From: Hyphomicrobiales bacterium
GTDB lineage: Bacteria > Pseudomonadota > Alphaproteobacteria > Rhizobiales > UBA4765
DNA: 38,703 bases
Assembly (NCBI GenBank): GCA_021732205.1
Contig: JAKFVK010000254.1
Coordinates: forward strand, 1-38,703
Reading direction: 5' to 3'
The stretch's first letter is position 1. Each line of letters opens with the position of its first letter. This document shows positions 28,782 to 38,546 of this stretch, piece by piece. The position numbers were made by a program, and so were the translations under genes. The notes under the pieces are model-generated. The model saw only the letters and a program-made list of their open reading frames with translations, made no database searches and had not been told where the DNA came from.

Positions 28782-29579
28782 ATGGCAACATTCATCGCCG
28801 ATCCCGACGATCCGCGTATCGCACCCTATCGCTTCGTGCGCGAACGCGATCTTGCGCGCGATGACGGGCTTTTTGTCGCCGAGGGCGACGTGGTCGTGCA
28901 GCGCCTGCTGACACAGGGCCGCTTTCCCGTTCATTCGGTTCTGGTCCAAAGCCACCATGTTCCGCGCTATCGTGAGCTTGTGGCCGCATGCCCATCCCTT
29001 CCGCCGCTTTACCATGCGTCGACAGACATGCTCTCGGCGATTGCCGGCTTTCCTCTCCATCGCGGTATTCTGGCGCTCGGGCGGCGCGGCGAGCGGGTGA
29101 GGCTTGAGGCTGCCCTTCATGGCCTGCCCGCTACAGCCCGCCTTCTGGCCGCCATCGGCATTGCCAATCATGACAATCTGGGCGCGCTGCTGCGCAACGC
29201 GGCGGCCTTTGGCGTCGATATGGTCGCGCTCGATGCCACCTGCTGCGATCCGCTCTACCGCAAGGCGATCCGCGTCTCGGTCGGTGCTGCTCTCAGTCTG
29301 CCGATCGCCTTTGCCGATGACGGGCCAGCGATGCTGCGCACCCTTGCCGCCCATGATGTGCAGGTGCTGGCCCTGTCGCCGTCCGCCGACCGGGAAGTGT
29401 CATCAATCACGCCACACGCCCGCTGCGCGCTTCTGGTTGGCAGTGAAGGGGCAGGGCTTGCGCCGGATATTCTCGCCGCATGCGATCCCGTCCGTATCAC
29501 CATGGCGGCAGGCTGGGATTCGCTCAACGTCGCGACGAGTGCCGCCATCGCCCTTTATGAATTGACGCGCCGCACTTGA
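28782..29579 (+). CDS. SpoU/TrmH-family RNA 2'-O-methyltransferase
   Basis: Encodes 265 residues from ATG 28782 (a GTG one codon earlier is also possible). The three SPOUT motifs are visible: NHDNLGALLRNAAAFGVD at about 129-147, ALLVGSEGAGL at about 216-226, and SLNVATSAAIALYE at about 247-260. The first 110 residues form a substrate-binding domain with FVAEGDVVVQRLL, as in rRNA enzymes such as RlmB or TsnR relatives. The target nucleotide cannot be inferred. It lies 52 bases after guaB and 30 before the next methyltransferase gene. Confidence 0.9.
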   Translation: MATFIADPDDPRIAPYRFVRERDLARDDGLFVAEGDVVVQRLLTQGRFPVHSVLVQSHHVPRYRELVAACPSLPPLYHASTDMLSAIAGFPLHRGILALGRRGERVRLEAALHGLPATARLLAAIGIANHDNLGALLRNAAAFGVDMVALDATCCDPLYRKAIRVSVGAALSLPIAFADDGPAMLRTLAAHDVQVLALSPSADREVSSITPHARCALLVGSEGAGLAPDILAACDPVRITMAAGWDSLNVATSAAIALYELTRRT

Positions 29580-29609
29580 TTTCACGCGCTTGCTAATAGA
29601 CATCAGGCC

Positions 29610-30914
29610 ATGACCCCAGCCGCCCGCCATGAAGCCGCCATCGATGTTCTTGCCGATATCTTCACCCGCCACCGCCCGGCGAGCGAGGCGCTAGCCGACT
29701 GGGGCAAGGCCCACCGCTTTGCCGGGTCAGGTGATCGCAATGCCATCGGCACGCTGGTGTTTGATGTGCTGCGCAAACGCGCTTCCCTTGCCTGGCGGAT
29801 CGGTGGCGACAGCCCGCGCGATCTCGTGCTGGCGCTTGCCGCCTTCGAAAACGGCACGCCTGAGGCTGCCGCGCGCTTGTTTACCGGCGAGCGGTTTGCG
29901 CCGCAGGCCTTAAGCTTAGATGAAGAGGCACGTCTGGCCGCGCCGCCATCTCTTGATGATGCCGATGAGCCGACACGCGGCGATTACCCCGCCTGGCTCG
30001 ACGCGCGCCTCGCCCGCGTCTATGGCGAGGGCAGGGCGAGTGAGGTCGCCGCCATGAGCCTGCGTGCGCCGCTCGATCTGCGCGTCAACACACTCAAGAG
30101 CGATCGCGCGCACATGCTGGCGGCCCTCGCGGCCTATGGGGCCGGCCCCGGCAGGTTCGCTCCCGCCGCCATCCGCATTCCAGCCCCGCAAGGCAGCGCC
30201 CGCGCCCCCCACATCGAGAGCGAGGCGGCCTATCAGAAAGGGCAGATTGAAATCCAGGATGAAGGGTCACAGATTGCGGCCCTGCTGGCGGACGCGCGCC
30301 CTGGCATGCAGGTGGCCGATCTGTGCGCAGGCGGCGGCGGAAAGACGCTGGCCTTGGCGGCGGCGATGGAAAATCGTGGCCAGCTTTACGCCTGGGATGC
30401 CGACCGCCATCGCCTGGCGCCCATTCACCAGCGCCTTGAGCGCGCCGGGGTGCGCAATTGTCAGGTGCTGGCGCCGGGCAATCCTGCCGTGCTCGAGGAT
30501 CTTCAAGGCAGGCTCGACCGTGTCGTGCTGGATGTGCCGTGCACGGGCTCGGGCACGTGGCGGCGCCGGCCGGACGCCAAATGGCGGCTCAGGGAGACGG
30601 CGATTTCCGTGCGTGTCAGCGAGCAGGACGCCATTCTGCACCATGCCGCCAGCTTGCTGAAGCCAGGCGGTGAACTCGTCTACATCACCTGTTCGCTGCT
30701 GGCAGAAGAGAATGAAGAGCGCATTGCTGCCTATCTGCACACGCAGGACGGGAGCCGCCATGCACCCGTCGATCATTCGGCGCGCTGGCGCCGTCTGCTA
30801 GGCTGCGATCCACCCGCGCAGCCGACGGGCGTCAATGGATTTTGTGGTCTGCGGCTGTCACCGAAAGCAAGCCAGACTGACGCATTCTATATCTGCATTC
30901 TGCAAAAGAAATGA
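29610..30914 (+). CDS. RsmB/NOP-family RNA (cytosine-5) methyltransferase
   Basis: Encodes 434 residues. An N-terminal NusB-like/helical domain is followed by a Rossmann methyltransferase domain with motif I ADLCAGGGGKTLALAA, motif IV VLDVPCTGSGTWRRRP (C about 311, enzyme release) and motif VI YITCSLLAEENEE (C about 361, the nucleophile). These two cysteines define RNA m5C methyltransferases of the Fmu/RsmB type. 16S rRNA is the likely substrate, but other RNAs are possible for this subgroup. It is the last gene of the compact run that starts at ppx. Confidence 0.9.
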   Translation: MTPAARHEAAIDVLADIFTRHRPASEALADWGKAHRFAGSGDRNAIGTLVFDVLRKRASLAWRIGGDSPRDLVLALAAFENGTPEAAARLFTGERFAPQALSLDEEARLAAPPSLDDADEPTRGDYPAWLDARLARVYGEGRASEVAAMSLRAPLDLRVNTLKSDRAHMLAALAAYGAGPGRFAPAAIRIPAPQGSARAPHIESEAAYQKGQIEIQDEGSQIAALLADARPGMQVADLCAGGGGKTLALAAAMENRGQLYAWDADRHRLAPIHQRLERAGVRNCQVLAPGNPAVLEDLQGRLDRVVLDVPCTGSGTWRRRPDAKWRLRETAISVRVSEQDAILHHAASLLKPGGELVYITCSLLAEENEERIAAYLHTQDGSRHAPVDHSARWRRLLGCDPPAQPTGVNGFCGLRLSPKASQTDAFYICILQKK

Positions 30915-31075
30915 CGTCTGATTCAGCTTACTGTCGGAATTTTCCAAGAACATCGCACGAAAAAGTAACGCATCGCTAACCAAAAGCATTCATTGTTTTG
31001 GCAATGAAAATCTCGAAAGCCCCGGCGTGGACCGAAGGGGAAGCGCTGACGGGAGCCCGACGCTGGAGACGACCG

Positions 31076-32761
31076 ATGCCGAGCCTGAAGAATGTTTCCC
31101 TTACCCCCAAGCTGCTGTCGATGCTGCTGTTGATGGCGGCCCTGTCGGGTGCGCTGGGTGTTTTCGCCACGATATCGTTGAACTCCGTCAGTTCCGCCTT
31201 CGAAACGGCGCTGCAGAATGCTCGTCGCAGCAATCTTGCCGCTGACTCAGCGAAGCATATGCTCGCTTATTTCCGCGGTGTGGAATTCCTGCCGCTTGAA
31301 CTCACCGAGGACGCACGCAAGAAATTCGAGGAAGGCGTGAAATTCGAGTTGAGTGAACTCAACAAGAATCTCAATGAGCTGGAGCCGATCCTGACCTCCG
31401 AGCAAGGCAGGCAGGACATGGCCAAGGTTCGCGCCGCGCTGAAGAAATATGCCGATACCGAAAAGCGCACCGCCGAGATGTCGCGCAAAGGTGATCTGGA
31501 TGGCGCGACCAAGGTAGCGCTCGAAGGCGCCCCTTTGGCCGACGACATGCGCGCAGCGTTTGAAAGCATTGACGAGCGCAATCAGGCCCGTCTGATCAAG
31601 GCGTCTGCTGATACCCGTGCCAATGTCGAATACGGCAAGCTGCTGATGCTGGTGATCGGTTTGGGTGGCGGCCTTGCCGTCATTGGTTCGGCTGCATCCA
31701 TGATCATTTTCGGCGTCACCAGACCGATGATCAATATCGTCGGGGCCATGGGCGAGATTGCCGCCGGCAAGCTTGAAACCGCCATTCCGGCGCTTGGACA
31801 GAAAGACGAAGTGGGCAAGATCGCAACCGCGCTTGATGTCTTCAAGAAGGGCATGATTGAAAACCGCAATCTGGTGAGCGCGCAGGATGCCGAGCGTGCC
31901 GTAAAGGAAACCCGCGCCCGCGCACTTGAAGATCTGGTGCGTGGCTTTGAAGATCGCATCGGCAAGGTCGTCAGCTCGGTATCAAGCGCTGCCTCCCAGC
32001 TTGAGCAGACGGCACGCTCGATGACGGCGACGTCGGAAGAAACCAGTCAGCAGGCATCAACCGTTGCGGCTGCCTCGGAAGAAGCGACCCAGAACGTCCA
32101 CACCGTCGCTGCCGCCACCGAACAGCTTACCAGTTCGATTGCTGAAATCGGTCAGCGGGTCAATGAATCGAATTCGATGATCCAGCGCGCGGTTGATCAG
32201 GCAAAGGCGACCGACGGCCAGGTGCAGTTCCTCTCGCAGGCAGCCCAGTCGATCGGCAATGTCGTCAATCTCATCAACGATATTGCCGGGCAGACCAACC
32301 TCCTCGCGCTGAACGCCACCATCGAGGCCGCGCGCGCGGGCGAGGCCGGCAAGGGCTTCGCGGTGGCCGCCTCGGAAGTGAAACAGCTGGCGACCCAGAC
32401 GTCGAAGGCGACTGAGGAAATCTCCGGCCAGATCGCCGCCATCCAGAGTGCCACACAATCGGCGATCGGCGCCATCAAGGACATCACCTCGACGATTGAC
32501 CAGGTGTCGGGGATTGCCACCGCGATTGCCGCCGCCATCAATCAGCAGGCAGCCGCGACGCAGGAAATCGCCCGCAACGTCAGCCACGCGGCGCAGGGCA
32601 CCGTCGAGGTCTCCGAGAACATCGGCTCTGTCAGCGTCAGCGCCCAGCAGACCGGTGCCGGCGCCTCGCAGGTCCTGACCGCTGCCGGCTCGCTCAACGG
32701 CAATGGTCAGGCGCTGAAGAGCGAAGTCGACAATTTCCTGAAGGCCGTCCGCGCCGCCTGA
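31076..32761 (+). CDS. Methyl-accepting chemotaxis protein (first of a tandem pair)
   Basis: Encodes 561 residues from ATG 31076, which has GGAG eight bases upstream. The open frame starts at 30998, but the neighbouring paralogue aligns from this ATG. Layout: TM1 at about 12-34, a periplasmic helical-bundle sensor domain to about 190 ([18 protein letters not shown]), TM2 at about 190-212, a HAMP domain ending near [19 protein letters not shown], then a long signalling coiled coil with the hairpin tip [20 protein letters not shown]. It lacks a C-terminal CheR-binding pentapeptide. CCAAAA/TTTTGG at 30980-31001 form a small inverted repeat upstream. The ligand is unknown. Confidence 0.92.
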   Translation: MPSLKNVSLTPKLLSMLLLMAALSGALGVFATISLNSVSSAFETALQNARRSNLAADSAKHMLAYFRGVEFLPLELTEDARKKFEEGVKFELSELNKNLNELEPILTSEQGRQDMAKVRAALKKYADTEKRTAEMSRKGDLDGATKVALEGAPLADDMRAAFESIDERNQARLIKASADTRANVEYGKLLMLVIGLGGGLAVIGSAASMIIFGVTRPMINIVGAMGEIAAGKLETAIPALGQKDEVGKIATALDVFKKGMIENRNLVSAQDAERAVKETRARALEDLVRGFEDRIGKVVSSVSSAASQLEQTARSMTATSEETSQQASTVAAASEEATQNVHTVAAATEQLTSSIAEIGQRVNESNSMIQRAVDQAKATDGQVQFLSQAAQSIGNVVNLINDIAGQTNLLALNATIEAARAGEAGKGFAVAASEVKQLATQTSKATEEISGQIAAIQSATQSAIGAIKDITSTIDQVSGIATAIAAAINQQAAATQEIARNVSHAAQGTVEVSENIGSVSVSAQQTGAGASQVLTAAGSLNGNGQALKSEVDNFLKAVRAA

Positions 32762-33072
32762 CCTATCAATTGATGCCAATTTATCTGCGGCGGCGGGGCC
32801 ATCTGGTCCCGCCGTTTGCGTTGGAAGCCCTGATGATCATGCTCAAAGCCACGCCGGCAGAAGGCGGTTTGAAAAAATAAACTCTGTATTATCGTGTATT
32901 TTAATGGATATATCCGTAATATAATAAAGTACTTATTTCTGGCGAGATCGAAATAATACAAATTATTATTTCAATAACAATAATCTGAGGAAATTGCATA
33001 GAGCATTTGTTTTGAGTTGACGGTTGATATTCACATGCTCGCAGCGATACGCCCTGTGCTTGGAGCCATGTC
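32762..33072. other. Intergenic region between the two chemoreceptor genes
   Basis: The first 55 bases hold a terminator hairpin. Bases 32870-33000 are strikingly AT-rich compared with the surroundings, with repeated ATTATT and AATAAT strings. This is probably the promoter region of the second receptor gene, but no convincing pair of promoter boxes stands out. No gene is visible. Confidence 0.6.
32792..32817 (+). terminator. Terminator hairpin after the first chemoreceptor gene
   Basis: GGCGGGGCC at 32792-32800 pairs with GGTCCCGCC at 32805-32813 (one G-T pair) around a four-base loop and is followed by GTTT. It starts 31 bases after the stop codon. The T-run is short. Confidence 0.65.
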
Positions 33073-34758
33073 ATGTCATACCTGTCCAACATCAAGCTTG
33101 CCCCCAAACTGATGAGTTCCCTGCTGATGATGGTGATGCTGGCCGCAAGCCTCTCCGTCATTGCCATTTATGCCATCGACGGCGTGAAGCAGAAGGTCGA
33201 TGACGGGCGCCGGGCCGCCCATCGCATCTTGCTGTCGGCTGACGCAACGACCCGCACGCTCGCCTTTTTCCGTGCCGTTGAGTTTCTGCCGCTGGAGCTG
33301 ACCGCGCAGGCGCGCAAGGGCTTCGAGGATACGGCAGACGAAGAGCTCAAGATGCTCAACAGGGATATCGATGAACTAACGCCCATGCTCATTTTCGAGA
33401 AGGGCCGCAACGCCATGGCCGAAGCGCGCCGGCATCTGGCCGAATATGTGCCTGTCTATCACCGCGTCCGTGACCTGTCGCGCGCTGGTGACATCGACGG
33501 CGGCGGCAAGGTGGCGCTCGAAGGCGCACCGATTGCCGATCGCATCCGCCAGCAGCTCGCCATCATCCAGTCGCTCAATCGGGCCGCAGCTGATCGCGGC
33601 GCCGAGATGGCGGAGGTGGAAACCGCGAAAAGCCGCCTCGTTCTGATCCTGACAACCACCGTCGGCGGGTTGCTGATCATCGGTTTTGCCAGCGCCTTGA
33701 CGATTTTTACCGTGATCCGCCCCATGCTGCGGATTGTAGCGGCGATGACCACGATCGCTGCGGGTAATCTTGAGACCACCGTCCCGGCACTTGGCCAGAA
33801 GGATGAGGTTGGCCAGATCGCCGGCGCGCTCGAGACGTTCCGCCAGGGCATGATTGAAAATCGCGAGATGGCGCTGGCGCAGGAAAAGGAGCGGGAAGCA
33901 AAAGAGCGCCGCGCCAGGGTCCTCGATGGGGCGGTGCGCGGTTTCCAGGACCGCATCGCCGTGGTGGTGGCCTCGGTATCGAGTTCGGCAACCGAGCTTG
34001 AACAGACCGCGCGCTCCTTGTCGGGCACATCGGAAGAAACCAGCCGGCAGGCGGTTGCTGTTGCCGCCGCTTCCGAAGAAGCGACACAGAATGTCCACAC
34101 CGTTGCTGCTGCCACCGAGGAACTCACGAGTTCGATCACCGAGATCGGCCAACGGGTGAATGAATCAAACAATATGATCCAGCGCGCCGTCGACCAGGCA
34201 AAAGCGACGGACGGCAAGGTGCAGTTCCTCGCCCAGGCAGCCCAGTCGATTGGCAATGTCGTTGAGCTGATCAACAGCATCGCCGGCCAGACCAATCTGC
34301 TGGCACTGAACGCCACCATCGAAGCCGCGCGGGCAGGCGAGGCGGGGCGCGGGTTTGCTGTCGTTGCGTCGGAAGTGAAACAACTCGCCACCCAGACGTC
34401 GAAAGCAACCGATGAAATAACCGGGCAGATTTCCGCCATTCAGAATGCCACGCAATCATCGATTGCAGCGATCAAGGACATCACCGACACCATCAATTCG
34501 GTGTCGGGCATCGCCGCTGCGATTGCTGCTGCGATCAATGAGCAGGGGGCTGCGACCCAGGAAATCGCCCGCAACGTCTCGCATGCGGCGGATGGCACGA
34601 CGGCGGTCTCGGAGAATATCGGTTCGGTCAATCTCAGCGCCCAGCAGACCGGCGCCGGCGCCCATCAGGTGTTGAGCGCCGCCAGCGCGCTCAGCCGCGA
34701 CGGAACCACCCTACGTGCAGAGGTCGAGGAATTCCTTGCCACTGTGCGCGCTGCCTGA
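33073..34758 (+). CDS. Methyl-accepting chemotaxis protein (second of a tandem pair)
   Basis: Encodes 561 residues, exactly the length of the preceding paralogue, and aligns with it from end to end. Start: [20 protein letters not shown]1 at about 12-34, a sensor bundle with [21 protein letters not shown]2 at about 190-212, HAMP, and the signalling tip [20 protein letters not shown] followed by [19 protein letters not shown]. The cytoplasmic half is nearly the same in the two proteins; the periplasmic half is more diverged, which suggests duplication followed by change of ligand. It too lacks a CheR-binding pentapeptide. A separate AT-rich upstream region suggests independent transcription. 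Confidence 0.92.
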   Translation: MSYLSNIKLAPKLMSSLLMMVMLAASLSVIAIYAIDGVKQKVDDGRRAAHRILLSADATTRTLAFFRAVEFLPLELTAQARKGFEDTADEELKMLNRDIDELTPMLIFEKGRNAMAEARRHLAEYVPVYHRVRDLSRAGDIDGGGKVALEGAPIADRIRQQLAIIQSLNRAAADRGAEMAEVETAKSRLVLILTTTVGGLLIIGFASALTIFTVIRPMLRIVAAMTTIAAGNLETTVPALGQKDEVGQIAGALETFRQGMIENREMALAQEKEREAKERRARVLDGAVRGFQDRIAVVVASVSSSATELEQTARSLSGTSEETSRQAVAVAAASEEATQNVHTVAAATEELTSSITEIGQRVNESNNMIQRAVDQAKATDGKVQFLAQAAQSIGNVVELINSIAGQTNLLALNATIEAARAGEAGRGFAVVASEVKQLATQTSKATDEITGQISAIQNATQSSIAAIKDITDTINSVSGIAAAIAAAINEQGAATQEIARNVSHAADGTTAVSENIGSVNLSAQQTGAGAHQVLSAASALSRDGTTLRAEVEEFLATVRAA

Positions 34759-34775
34759 CGACGGCGCCAAAGCGT

Positions 34776-34805
34776 GAGAAGCGGGGAGGCAACTTCCCGC
34801 TTCTC
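34776..34805 (+). terminator. Hairpin after the second chemoreceptor gene
   Basis: GAGAAGCGGG at 34776-34785 pairs exactly with CCCGCTTCTC at 34796-34805 around a ten-base loop, 18 bases after the stop. No T-run follows, so termination may be weak. Confidence 0.6.
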
Positions 34806-34862
34806 AACAGCCTGTGCGCGCTTGTGGATTGATCAGGCCGGCGCCATCGGCTAGTCAGGCGC

Positions 34863-36416
34863 ATGACAGCCAAGGCCAACGTCCTCATCATCGATTTCGG
34901 TTCGCAGGTCACCCAGCTCATCGCCCGCCGGGTGCGCGAGGCGGGTGTCTATTGCGAGGTCATCCCCTTCAACCGCGCCGCCGACGCGCTGGTGCGCCTG
35001 AAGCCACGGGCGATCATCCTCTCCGGCGGACCAGCGTCCGTCTATGATGCGCAGGCGCCCCTGGCGCCGCCGGAAGCCTTTGACGCCGGCGTGCCGGTGC
35101 TGGGCATATGCTACGGCGAACAATTGATGGCCCACCAGCTGGGCGGCAAGGTCGAGGGCGCGCATGCCCGCGAATTCGGTCGCGCCGAAGTGGAGATCGC
35201 CGGCATATCACCGCTCTTTGAAGGCGTGTGGCAACAAGGCCAGTCCTATCCCGTGTGGATGAGCCATGGCGACCGCATCACCACCATGCCGCCAGGTTTT
35301 TCCGTTATTGCCCGCAATGCGAATGCGCCCTTTGCCGCCATCGCCGATGAGGCGAGGCGTTTTTATGCCGTGCAATTCCATCCCGAAGTCGTGCACACCC
35401 CGGACGGCGCCAGGCTGTTGCAGAATTTCGTCCACCGGATTGCCGGAATCGAGGCCGACTGGACCATGTCGGCCTATCGCACCGAGGCGATTGCCCGCAT
35501 CCGCAAACAGGTTGGCAAGGGCCGGGTGATCTGCGGCCTGTCGGGTGGCGTTGATTCAGCCGTTGCCGCTGTGCTGATCCATGAGGCCATCGGTGACCAG
35601 CTCACCTGCGTGCTGGTCGACCACGGCCTCATGCGCATGGGCGAAGCCGCCGAAGTGGTGACCCTTTTTCGCGACAGCTACAACATCCCGCTCGTTCATG
35701 TCAGTGCCGAGAAGCTGTTTCTTGAGGCATTGAGCGGCGTCACCGACCCCGAGCACAAGCGCAAGACCATCGGCCGCCTCTTCATCGATGTGTTCGAGGC
35801 GGAGGCGAAAAAGATCGGCGGCGCCGCGTTTCTGGCGCAGGGCACGCTCTATCCCGATGTCATCGAAAGCGTGTCGTTTTCCGGTGGCCCGTCGGTGACC
35901 ATCAAATCGCATCACAATGTCGGCGGCTTGCCGGCACGTATGAACATGAAGCTCGTGGAGCCGCTGCGCGAACTCTTCAAGGACGAGGTGCGCGTGCTTG
36001 GCCGAGAGCTTGGCCTGCCCGACGCCTTCGTCGCCCGCCACCCCTTTCCAGGCCCCGGTCTTGCCATCCGTATTCCCGGCGAAGTGACGCCCCAGCGCCT
36101 CGACATTTTGCGCCAGGCCGATGTGATCTATCTGGAGGAAATCCGCCGCGCCGGCCTTTACGACAAAATCTGGCAGGCCTTCGCCGTGTTGTTGCCGGTG
36201 CGTACCGTTGGCGTCATGGGCGATGGGCGCACCTATGACCATGTGCTGGCGCTGCGCGCGGTGACCTCGGTAGACGGGATGACGGCTGATTTCTACCCCT
36301 TCGACATGGCCTTCCTTGGCCACGTCGCCACCCGCATCATCAACGAGGTCAAAGGCATCAACCGCGTTACCTATGACGTGACGAGCAAGCCGCCGGGCAC
36401 AATCGAGTGGGAATGA
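34863..36416 (+). CDS. guaA: GMP synthase (glutamine-hydrolysing) GuaA
   Basis: Encodes 517 residues. The class I amidotransferase domain has the nucleophile C83 (GICYGEQLM) and H173/E175 (QFHPEVVHT). The ATP-pyrophosphatase domain carries SGGVDS at 227-232, and the C-terminal dimerisation domain ends in [16 protein letters not shown], the universal GuaA ending. It converts XMP to GMP with glutamine and ATP, completing the pathway begun by GuaB. The gene is intact although an integrase gene lies directly downstream; the element appears to have restored the 3' end on insertion. Confidence 0.97.
   Translation: MTAKANVLIIDFGSQVTQLIARRVREAGVYCEVIPFNRAADALVRLKPRAIILSGGPASVYDAQAPLAPPEAFDAGVPVLGICYGEQLMAHQLGGKVEGAHAREFGRAEVEIAGISPLFEGVWQQGQSYPVWMSHGDRITTMPPGFSVIARNANAPFAAIADEARRFYAVQFHPEVVHTPDGARLLQNFVHRIAGIEADWTMSAYRTEAIARIRKQVGKGRVICGLSGGVDSAVAAVLIHEAIGDQLTCVLVDHGLMRMGEAAEVVTLFRDSYNIPLVHVSAEKLFLEALSGVTDPEHKRKTIGRLFIDVFEAEAKKIGGAAFLAQGTLYPDVIESVSFSGGPSVTIKSHHNVGGLPARMNMKLVEPLRELFKDEVRVLGRELGLPDAFVARHPFPGPGLAIRIPGEVTPQRLDILRQADVIYLEEIRRAGLYDKIWQAFAVLLPVRTVGVMGDGRTYDHVLALRAVTSVDGMTADFYPFDMAFLGHVATRIINEVKGINRVTYDVTSKPPGTIEWE
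36393..36416 (+). other. Probable attachment site (att) at the 3' end of guaA
   Basis: The last eight codons of guaA (PGTIEWE and stop) lie directly before a tyrosine-integrase region. Islands that recombine in the guaA 3' end are known from many bacteria, and the usual core is in these conserved codons. No second copy is found in the rest of the window, so the other end of the element should lie beyond 38703. The exact core limits are inferred. Confidence 0.45.
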
Positions 36417-36531
36417 AACGATGTGTTTCAGGACGTTTCGCGAACTATCGGAAACTAGCAGTAAATCATTGATATAAATAATAATTTATCTTGAATACTA
36501 TCGCAATCTATCAGTGGCAAGCGCCTCGATA

Positions 36532-36690
36532 TGACGGTAATCCTGACGGTATCGAACTCTCTTGCCTCAACCTCAATCTGGAGATACCGTCAGGCGATCA
36601 ACGCTCCATGACGGTATTTTTTTGGAGCTAAGTGTCGGATAACGTGTGATAAATGCCGGTTCCATCGGCCTCATTTTGGCCTGACGGTAT
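36532..36690. repeat. Repeated TGACGGTAT motifs between guaA and the integrase gene
   Basis: TGACGGTAT occurs at 36544-36552, 36609-36617 and 36682-36690 on the plus strand and at 36584-36592 on the minus strand. TGACGGTAA is at 36532-36540, and a partial copy (GACGGTTTT) lies near 36705. Two copies are followed by T-runs. The location and number fit arm-type binding sites of the adjacent integrase, whose N-terminal domain binds such repeats. Another copy at 36800-36808 lies inside the integrase coding sequence and may be chance. Confidence 0.8.
36581..36623 (+). terminator. Candidate terminator hairpin built from two inverted repeats
   Basis: ATACCGTCA at 36584-36592 pairs with TGACGGTAT at 36609-36617. 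The stem can extend by three weaker pairs and is followed by seven Ts (36617-36623). It could stop transcription leaving guaA, about 170 bases after its stop. The same bases are also two of the putative integrase sites. Confidence 0.5.
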
Positions 36691-36734
36691 TTTTGAACTG
36701 ATCCGACGGTTTTGGGACCGGTTGGAGACAGGCT

Positions 36735-37991
36735 ATGCTCACAGACACAGCTCTTAAGAACCTGAAAGAACAGGATAATCCATACAAGGTGGCTGACCGT
36801 GACGGTATGTATGTCGTCGTCGCGACTTCGGGTACTGTGACCTTCCGTTACGACTACCGCCTCAATGGCCGCCGCGAGACATTGACTATCGGGCGATATG
36901 GACCGTCGGGGCTGTCGCTTGCGCGCGCCCGGGAGAAGTGTCTGGACGCGAGACGGGCGATCGCAGAGGGCCGGTCTCCCGCGCAGGAGAAACAGCGTGA
37001 GAAGCGCCGTATCAAAGAGGCAAAGAGCTTCGGCGAATTTGGCGAACGGTGGCTGAAGGAGGCCAGGATGGCAGACAGCACGCGTGCGATGCGGCGGGCC
37101 ATCTTTGAGCGCGACATACTGCCGACGTTCCGAAACCGGCTTCTGACCGAAATTGCGTCAGGTGATGTGCGGGTGTTGTGCGCAAAGGTGAAAGATCGTG
37201 GTGCACCTGCGACCGCAGTCCACGTTCGCGACATCATCAAGCTCGTCTACGGCTTCGCAATCCTTCACGGCGAGAAAGTGCCGAACCCTGCCAGCGAGGT
37301 TGGACCGGCGTCGATCGCGACGTTCGTGCCCAAGGACCGGTCTCTGTCGCCCAGCGAGATCCGGATAATGCTGAAGCAGATCGATCACGTTGCGACGTTG
37401 CCAACAATCCGGCTCGGAATGAAGCTCTTTCTGTTGACGATGGTTCGAAAGAATGAGTTGCAAGATGCCACTTGGGATGAGGTCGACTTCGAGAATGCGG
37501 TCTGGTCGATTCCAAAGGAGCGGATGAAACGGTCTAAGCCGCACAACGTCTATCTCTCGCAGCAGGCACTCGACATTTTGATCGCACTTAAAACCTGTGC
37601 GGGTAACTCACGCTATCTGCTGCCTTCGCGATATGACGCCGACGCACCGATGTCGCGCGCGACCTTCAACCGGATCACGTATGCTGTGGTCGATCGGGCG
37701 AAGAAGGAGGGGCTGCCGTTGGAACCTTTCACGGTCCACGATCTTCGTCGCACCGGCTCAACGCTCCTCAACGAGCTTGGCTTCAACAGCGACTGGATCG
37801 AGAAGTGCCTCGCTCATGAGGATGGCCGATCGTCGCGTGGCATCTACAACAAGGCTGAGTATGAGCATCAGCGACGCCACATGATGCAGGAGTGGGCCGA
37901 TATGGTCGACGCCTGGGTCGATGCGCGCAAGTACGTCCCGACACTTTACCCGCCGTCGATGGAGTTGATGGTCGCCGAACCTACTGTCTAA
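36735..37991 (+). CDS. Tyrosine recombinase / site-specific integrase
   Basis: Encodes 418 residues with the usual island-integrase layout. An N-terminal arm-binding (DUF4102-like) domain reads VADRDGMYVVV then RETLTIGRYGPSGLSLARAR, followed by a core-binding helical domain at about 95-190 and the catalytic domain. Catalytic residues: R about 238 (TMVRKNEL), H-x-L-R at about 335-338 (VHDLRRTGSTLL), H about 361 (CLAHEDG) and nucleophile Y about 371 (GIYNKAEY). All are present, so the enzyme should be active. GGAG precedes the ATG. It lies 318 bases after guaA and converges on the AlpA gene, overlapping its end by 11 bases. Confidence 0.95.
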   Translation: MLTDTALKNLKEQDNPYKVADRDGMYVVVATSGTVTFRYDYRLNGRRETLTIGRYGPSGLSLARAREKCLDARRAIAEGRSPAQEKQREKRRIKEAKSFGEFGERWLKEARMADSTRAMRRAIFERDILPTFRNRLLTEIASGDVRVLCAKVKDRGAPATAVHVRDIIKLVYGFAILHGEKVPNPASEVGPASIATFVPKDRSLSPSEIRIMLKQIDHVATLPTIRLGMKLFLLTMVRKNELQDATWDEVDFENAVWSIPKERMKRSKPHNVYLSQQALDILIALKTCAGNSRYLLPSRYDADAPMSRATFNRITYAVVDRAKKEGLPLEPFTVHDLRRTGSTLLNELGFNSDWIEKCLAHEDGRSSRGIYNKAEYEHQRRHMMQEWADMVDAWVDARKYVPTLYPPSMELMVAEPTV

Positions 37992-38328
37992 CGGGGCGGG
38001 TTTTGCGTTGCCGGACGTCCGGGGATGGCGCCCGTCGGATTTGCGAGTTGTCGGATGCTCGGCGGCGTTCTTCGATCCATGCCTCCACTTCGGCCAGGTC
38101 CCAAACAACGCAACGCGGTGTCAGATGGAAGCGGCGTGGGAACTCCCCGCGCTGCTCCATTTCGTAGATCGTCGTGTCGGCCACCGGGACAATTTTTCGG
38201 AGATCCGGACGCCGAATGGTTTGCCTGAACGATGCGATGCTCCGGAGCTTCGCTTTGGTGGGACCTGGACTTCCGCCCGCGCCCTCGGTCGAGGAGCTTT
38301 CGCTACCAGTGGATAACTTCGGGTTCAT
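37981..38328 (-). CDS. AlpA-family helix-turn-helix regulator
   Basis: Encodes 115 residues from ATG 38328, with GAGGAG eight to nine bases upstream; the open frame goes further but without family similarity. The core reads RRPDLRKIVPVADTTIYEMEQRGEFPRRF then VVWDLAEVEAWIEERRR in substance, the pattern of AlpA/MerR-like winged helix proteins (short segments: VADTTIYEMEQRGEFP and WDLAEVEAWI). Such proteins typically control integrase or excision genes of prophages and islands and may act as excisionase. An N-terminal low-complexity stretch (SESSSTEGAGG) is unusual. The stop overlaps the integrase stop region by 11 bases on the opposite strand. Confidence 0.85.
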   Translation of the reverse strand: MNPKLSTGSESSSTEGAGGSPGPTKAKLRSIASFRQTIRRPDLRKIVPVADTTIYEMEQRGEFPRRFHLTPRCVVWDLAEVEAWIEERRRASDNSQIRRAPSPDVRQRKTRPVRQ

Positions 38329-38343
38329 CACCGTGCTCCTCGA

Positions 38344-38367
38344 TTCATTGAGTTTCCAAACAATGAA
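38344..38367. promoter_or_regulatory. Palindrome upstream of the AlpA gene
   Basis: TTCATTG at 38344-38350 is matched by CAATGAA at 38361-38367 with GTTT/AAAC continuing the symmetry inside. It ends 16 bases upstream of the AlpA start, where an autoregulatory operator would be expected. Confidence 0.4.
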
Positions 38368-38521
38368 CGGGTGCTGCGTCAGAATGGAATAGGTGATCTG
38401 GCATCGTAGGGAGGCAGGCCATCCTAGCGTACAAATCGGATGGTTCTCGACTTCTATCCACCCGCGCCAAAGTCTATCGCCAACACTTCTATGTCGCATC
38501 CGAGCGTAGCTGGTGAAAGAT

Positions 38522-38546
38522 GCATCAGTTTGTTGCAGTCTGATGC
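38522..38546. repeat. Inverted repeat near the IS481-like left end
   Basis: GCATCAG at 38522-38528 pairs with CTGATGC at 38540-38546 across 11 bases. It sits where the insertion element seems to begin and may be part of the target or of the element end. Confidence 0.4.

Noticed and set aside
36532-36690. CRISPR array
   Set aside because: The repeated unit is only nine bases, spacing is irregular, one copy is inverted and there are no cas genes.
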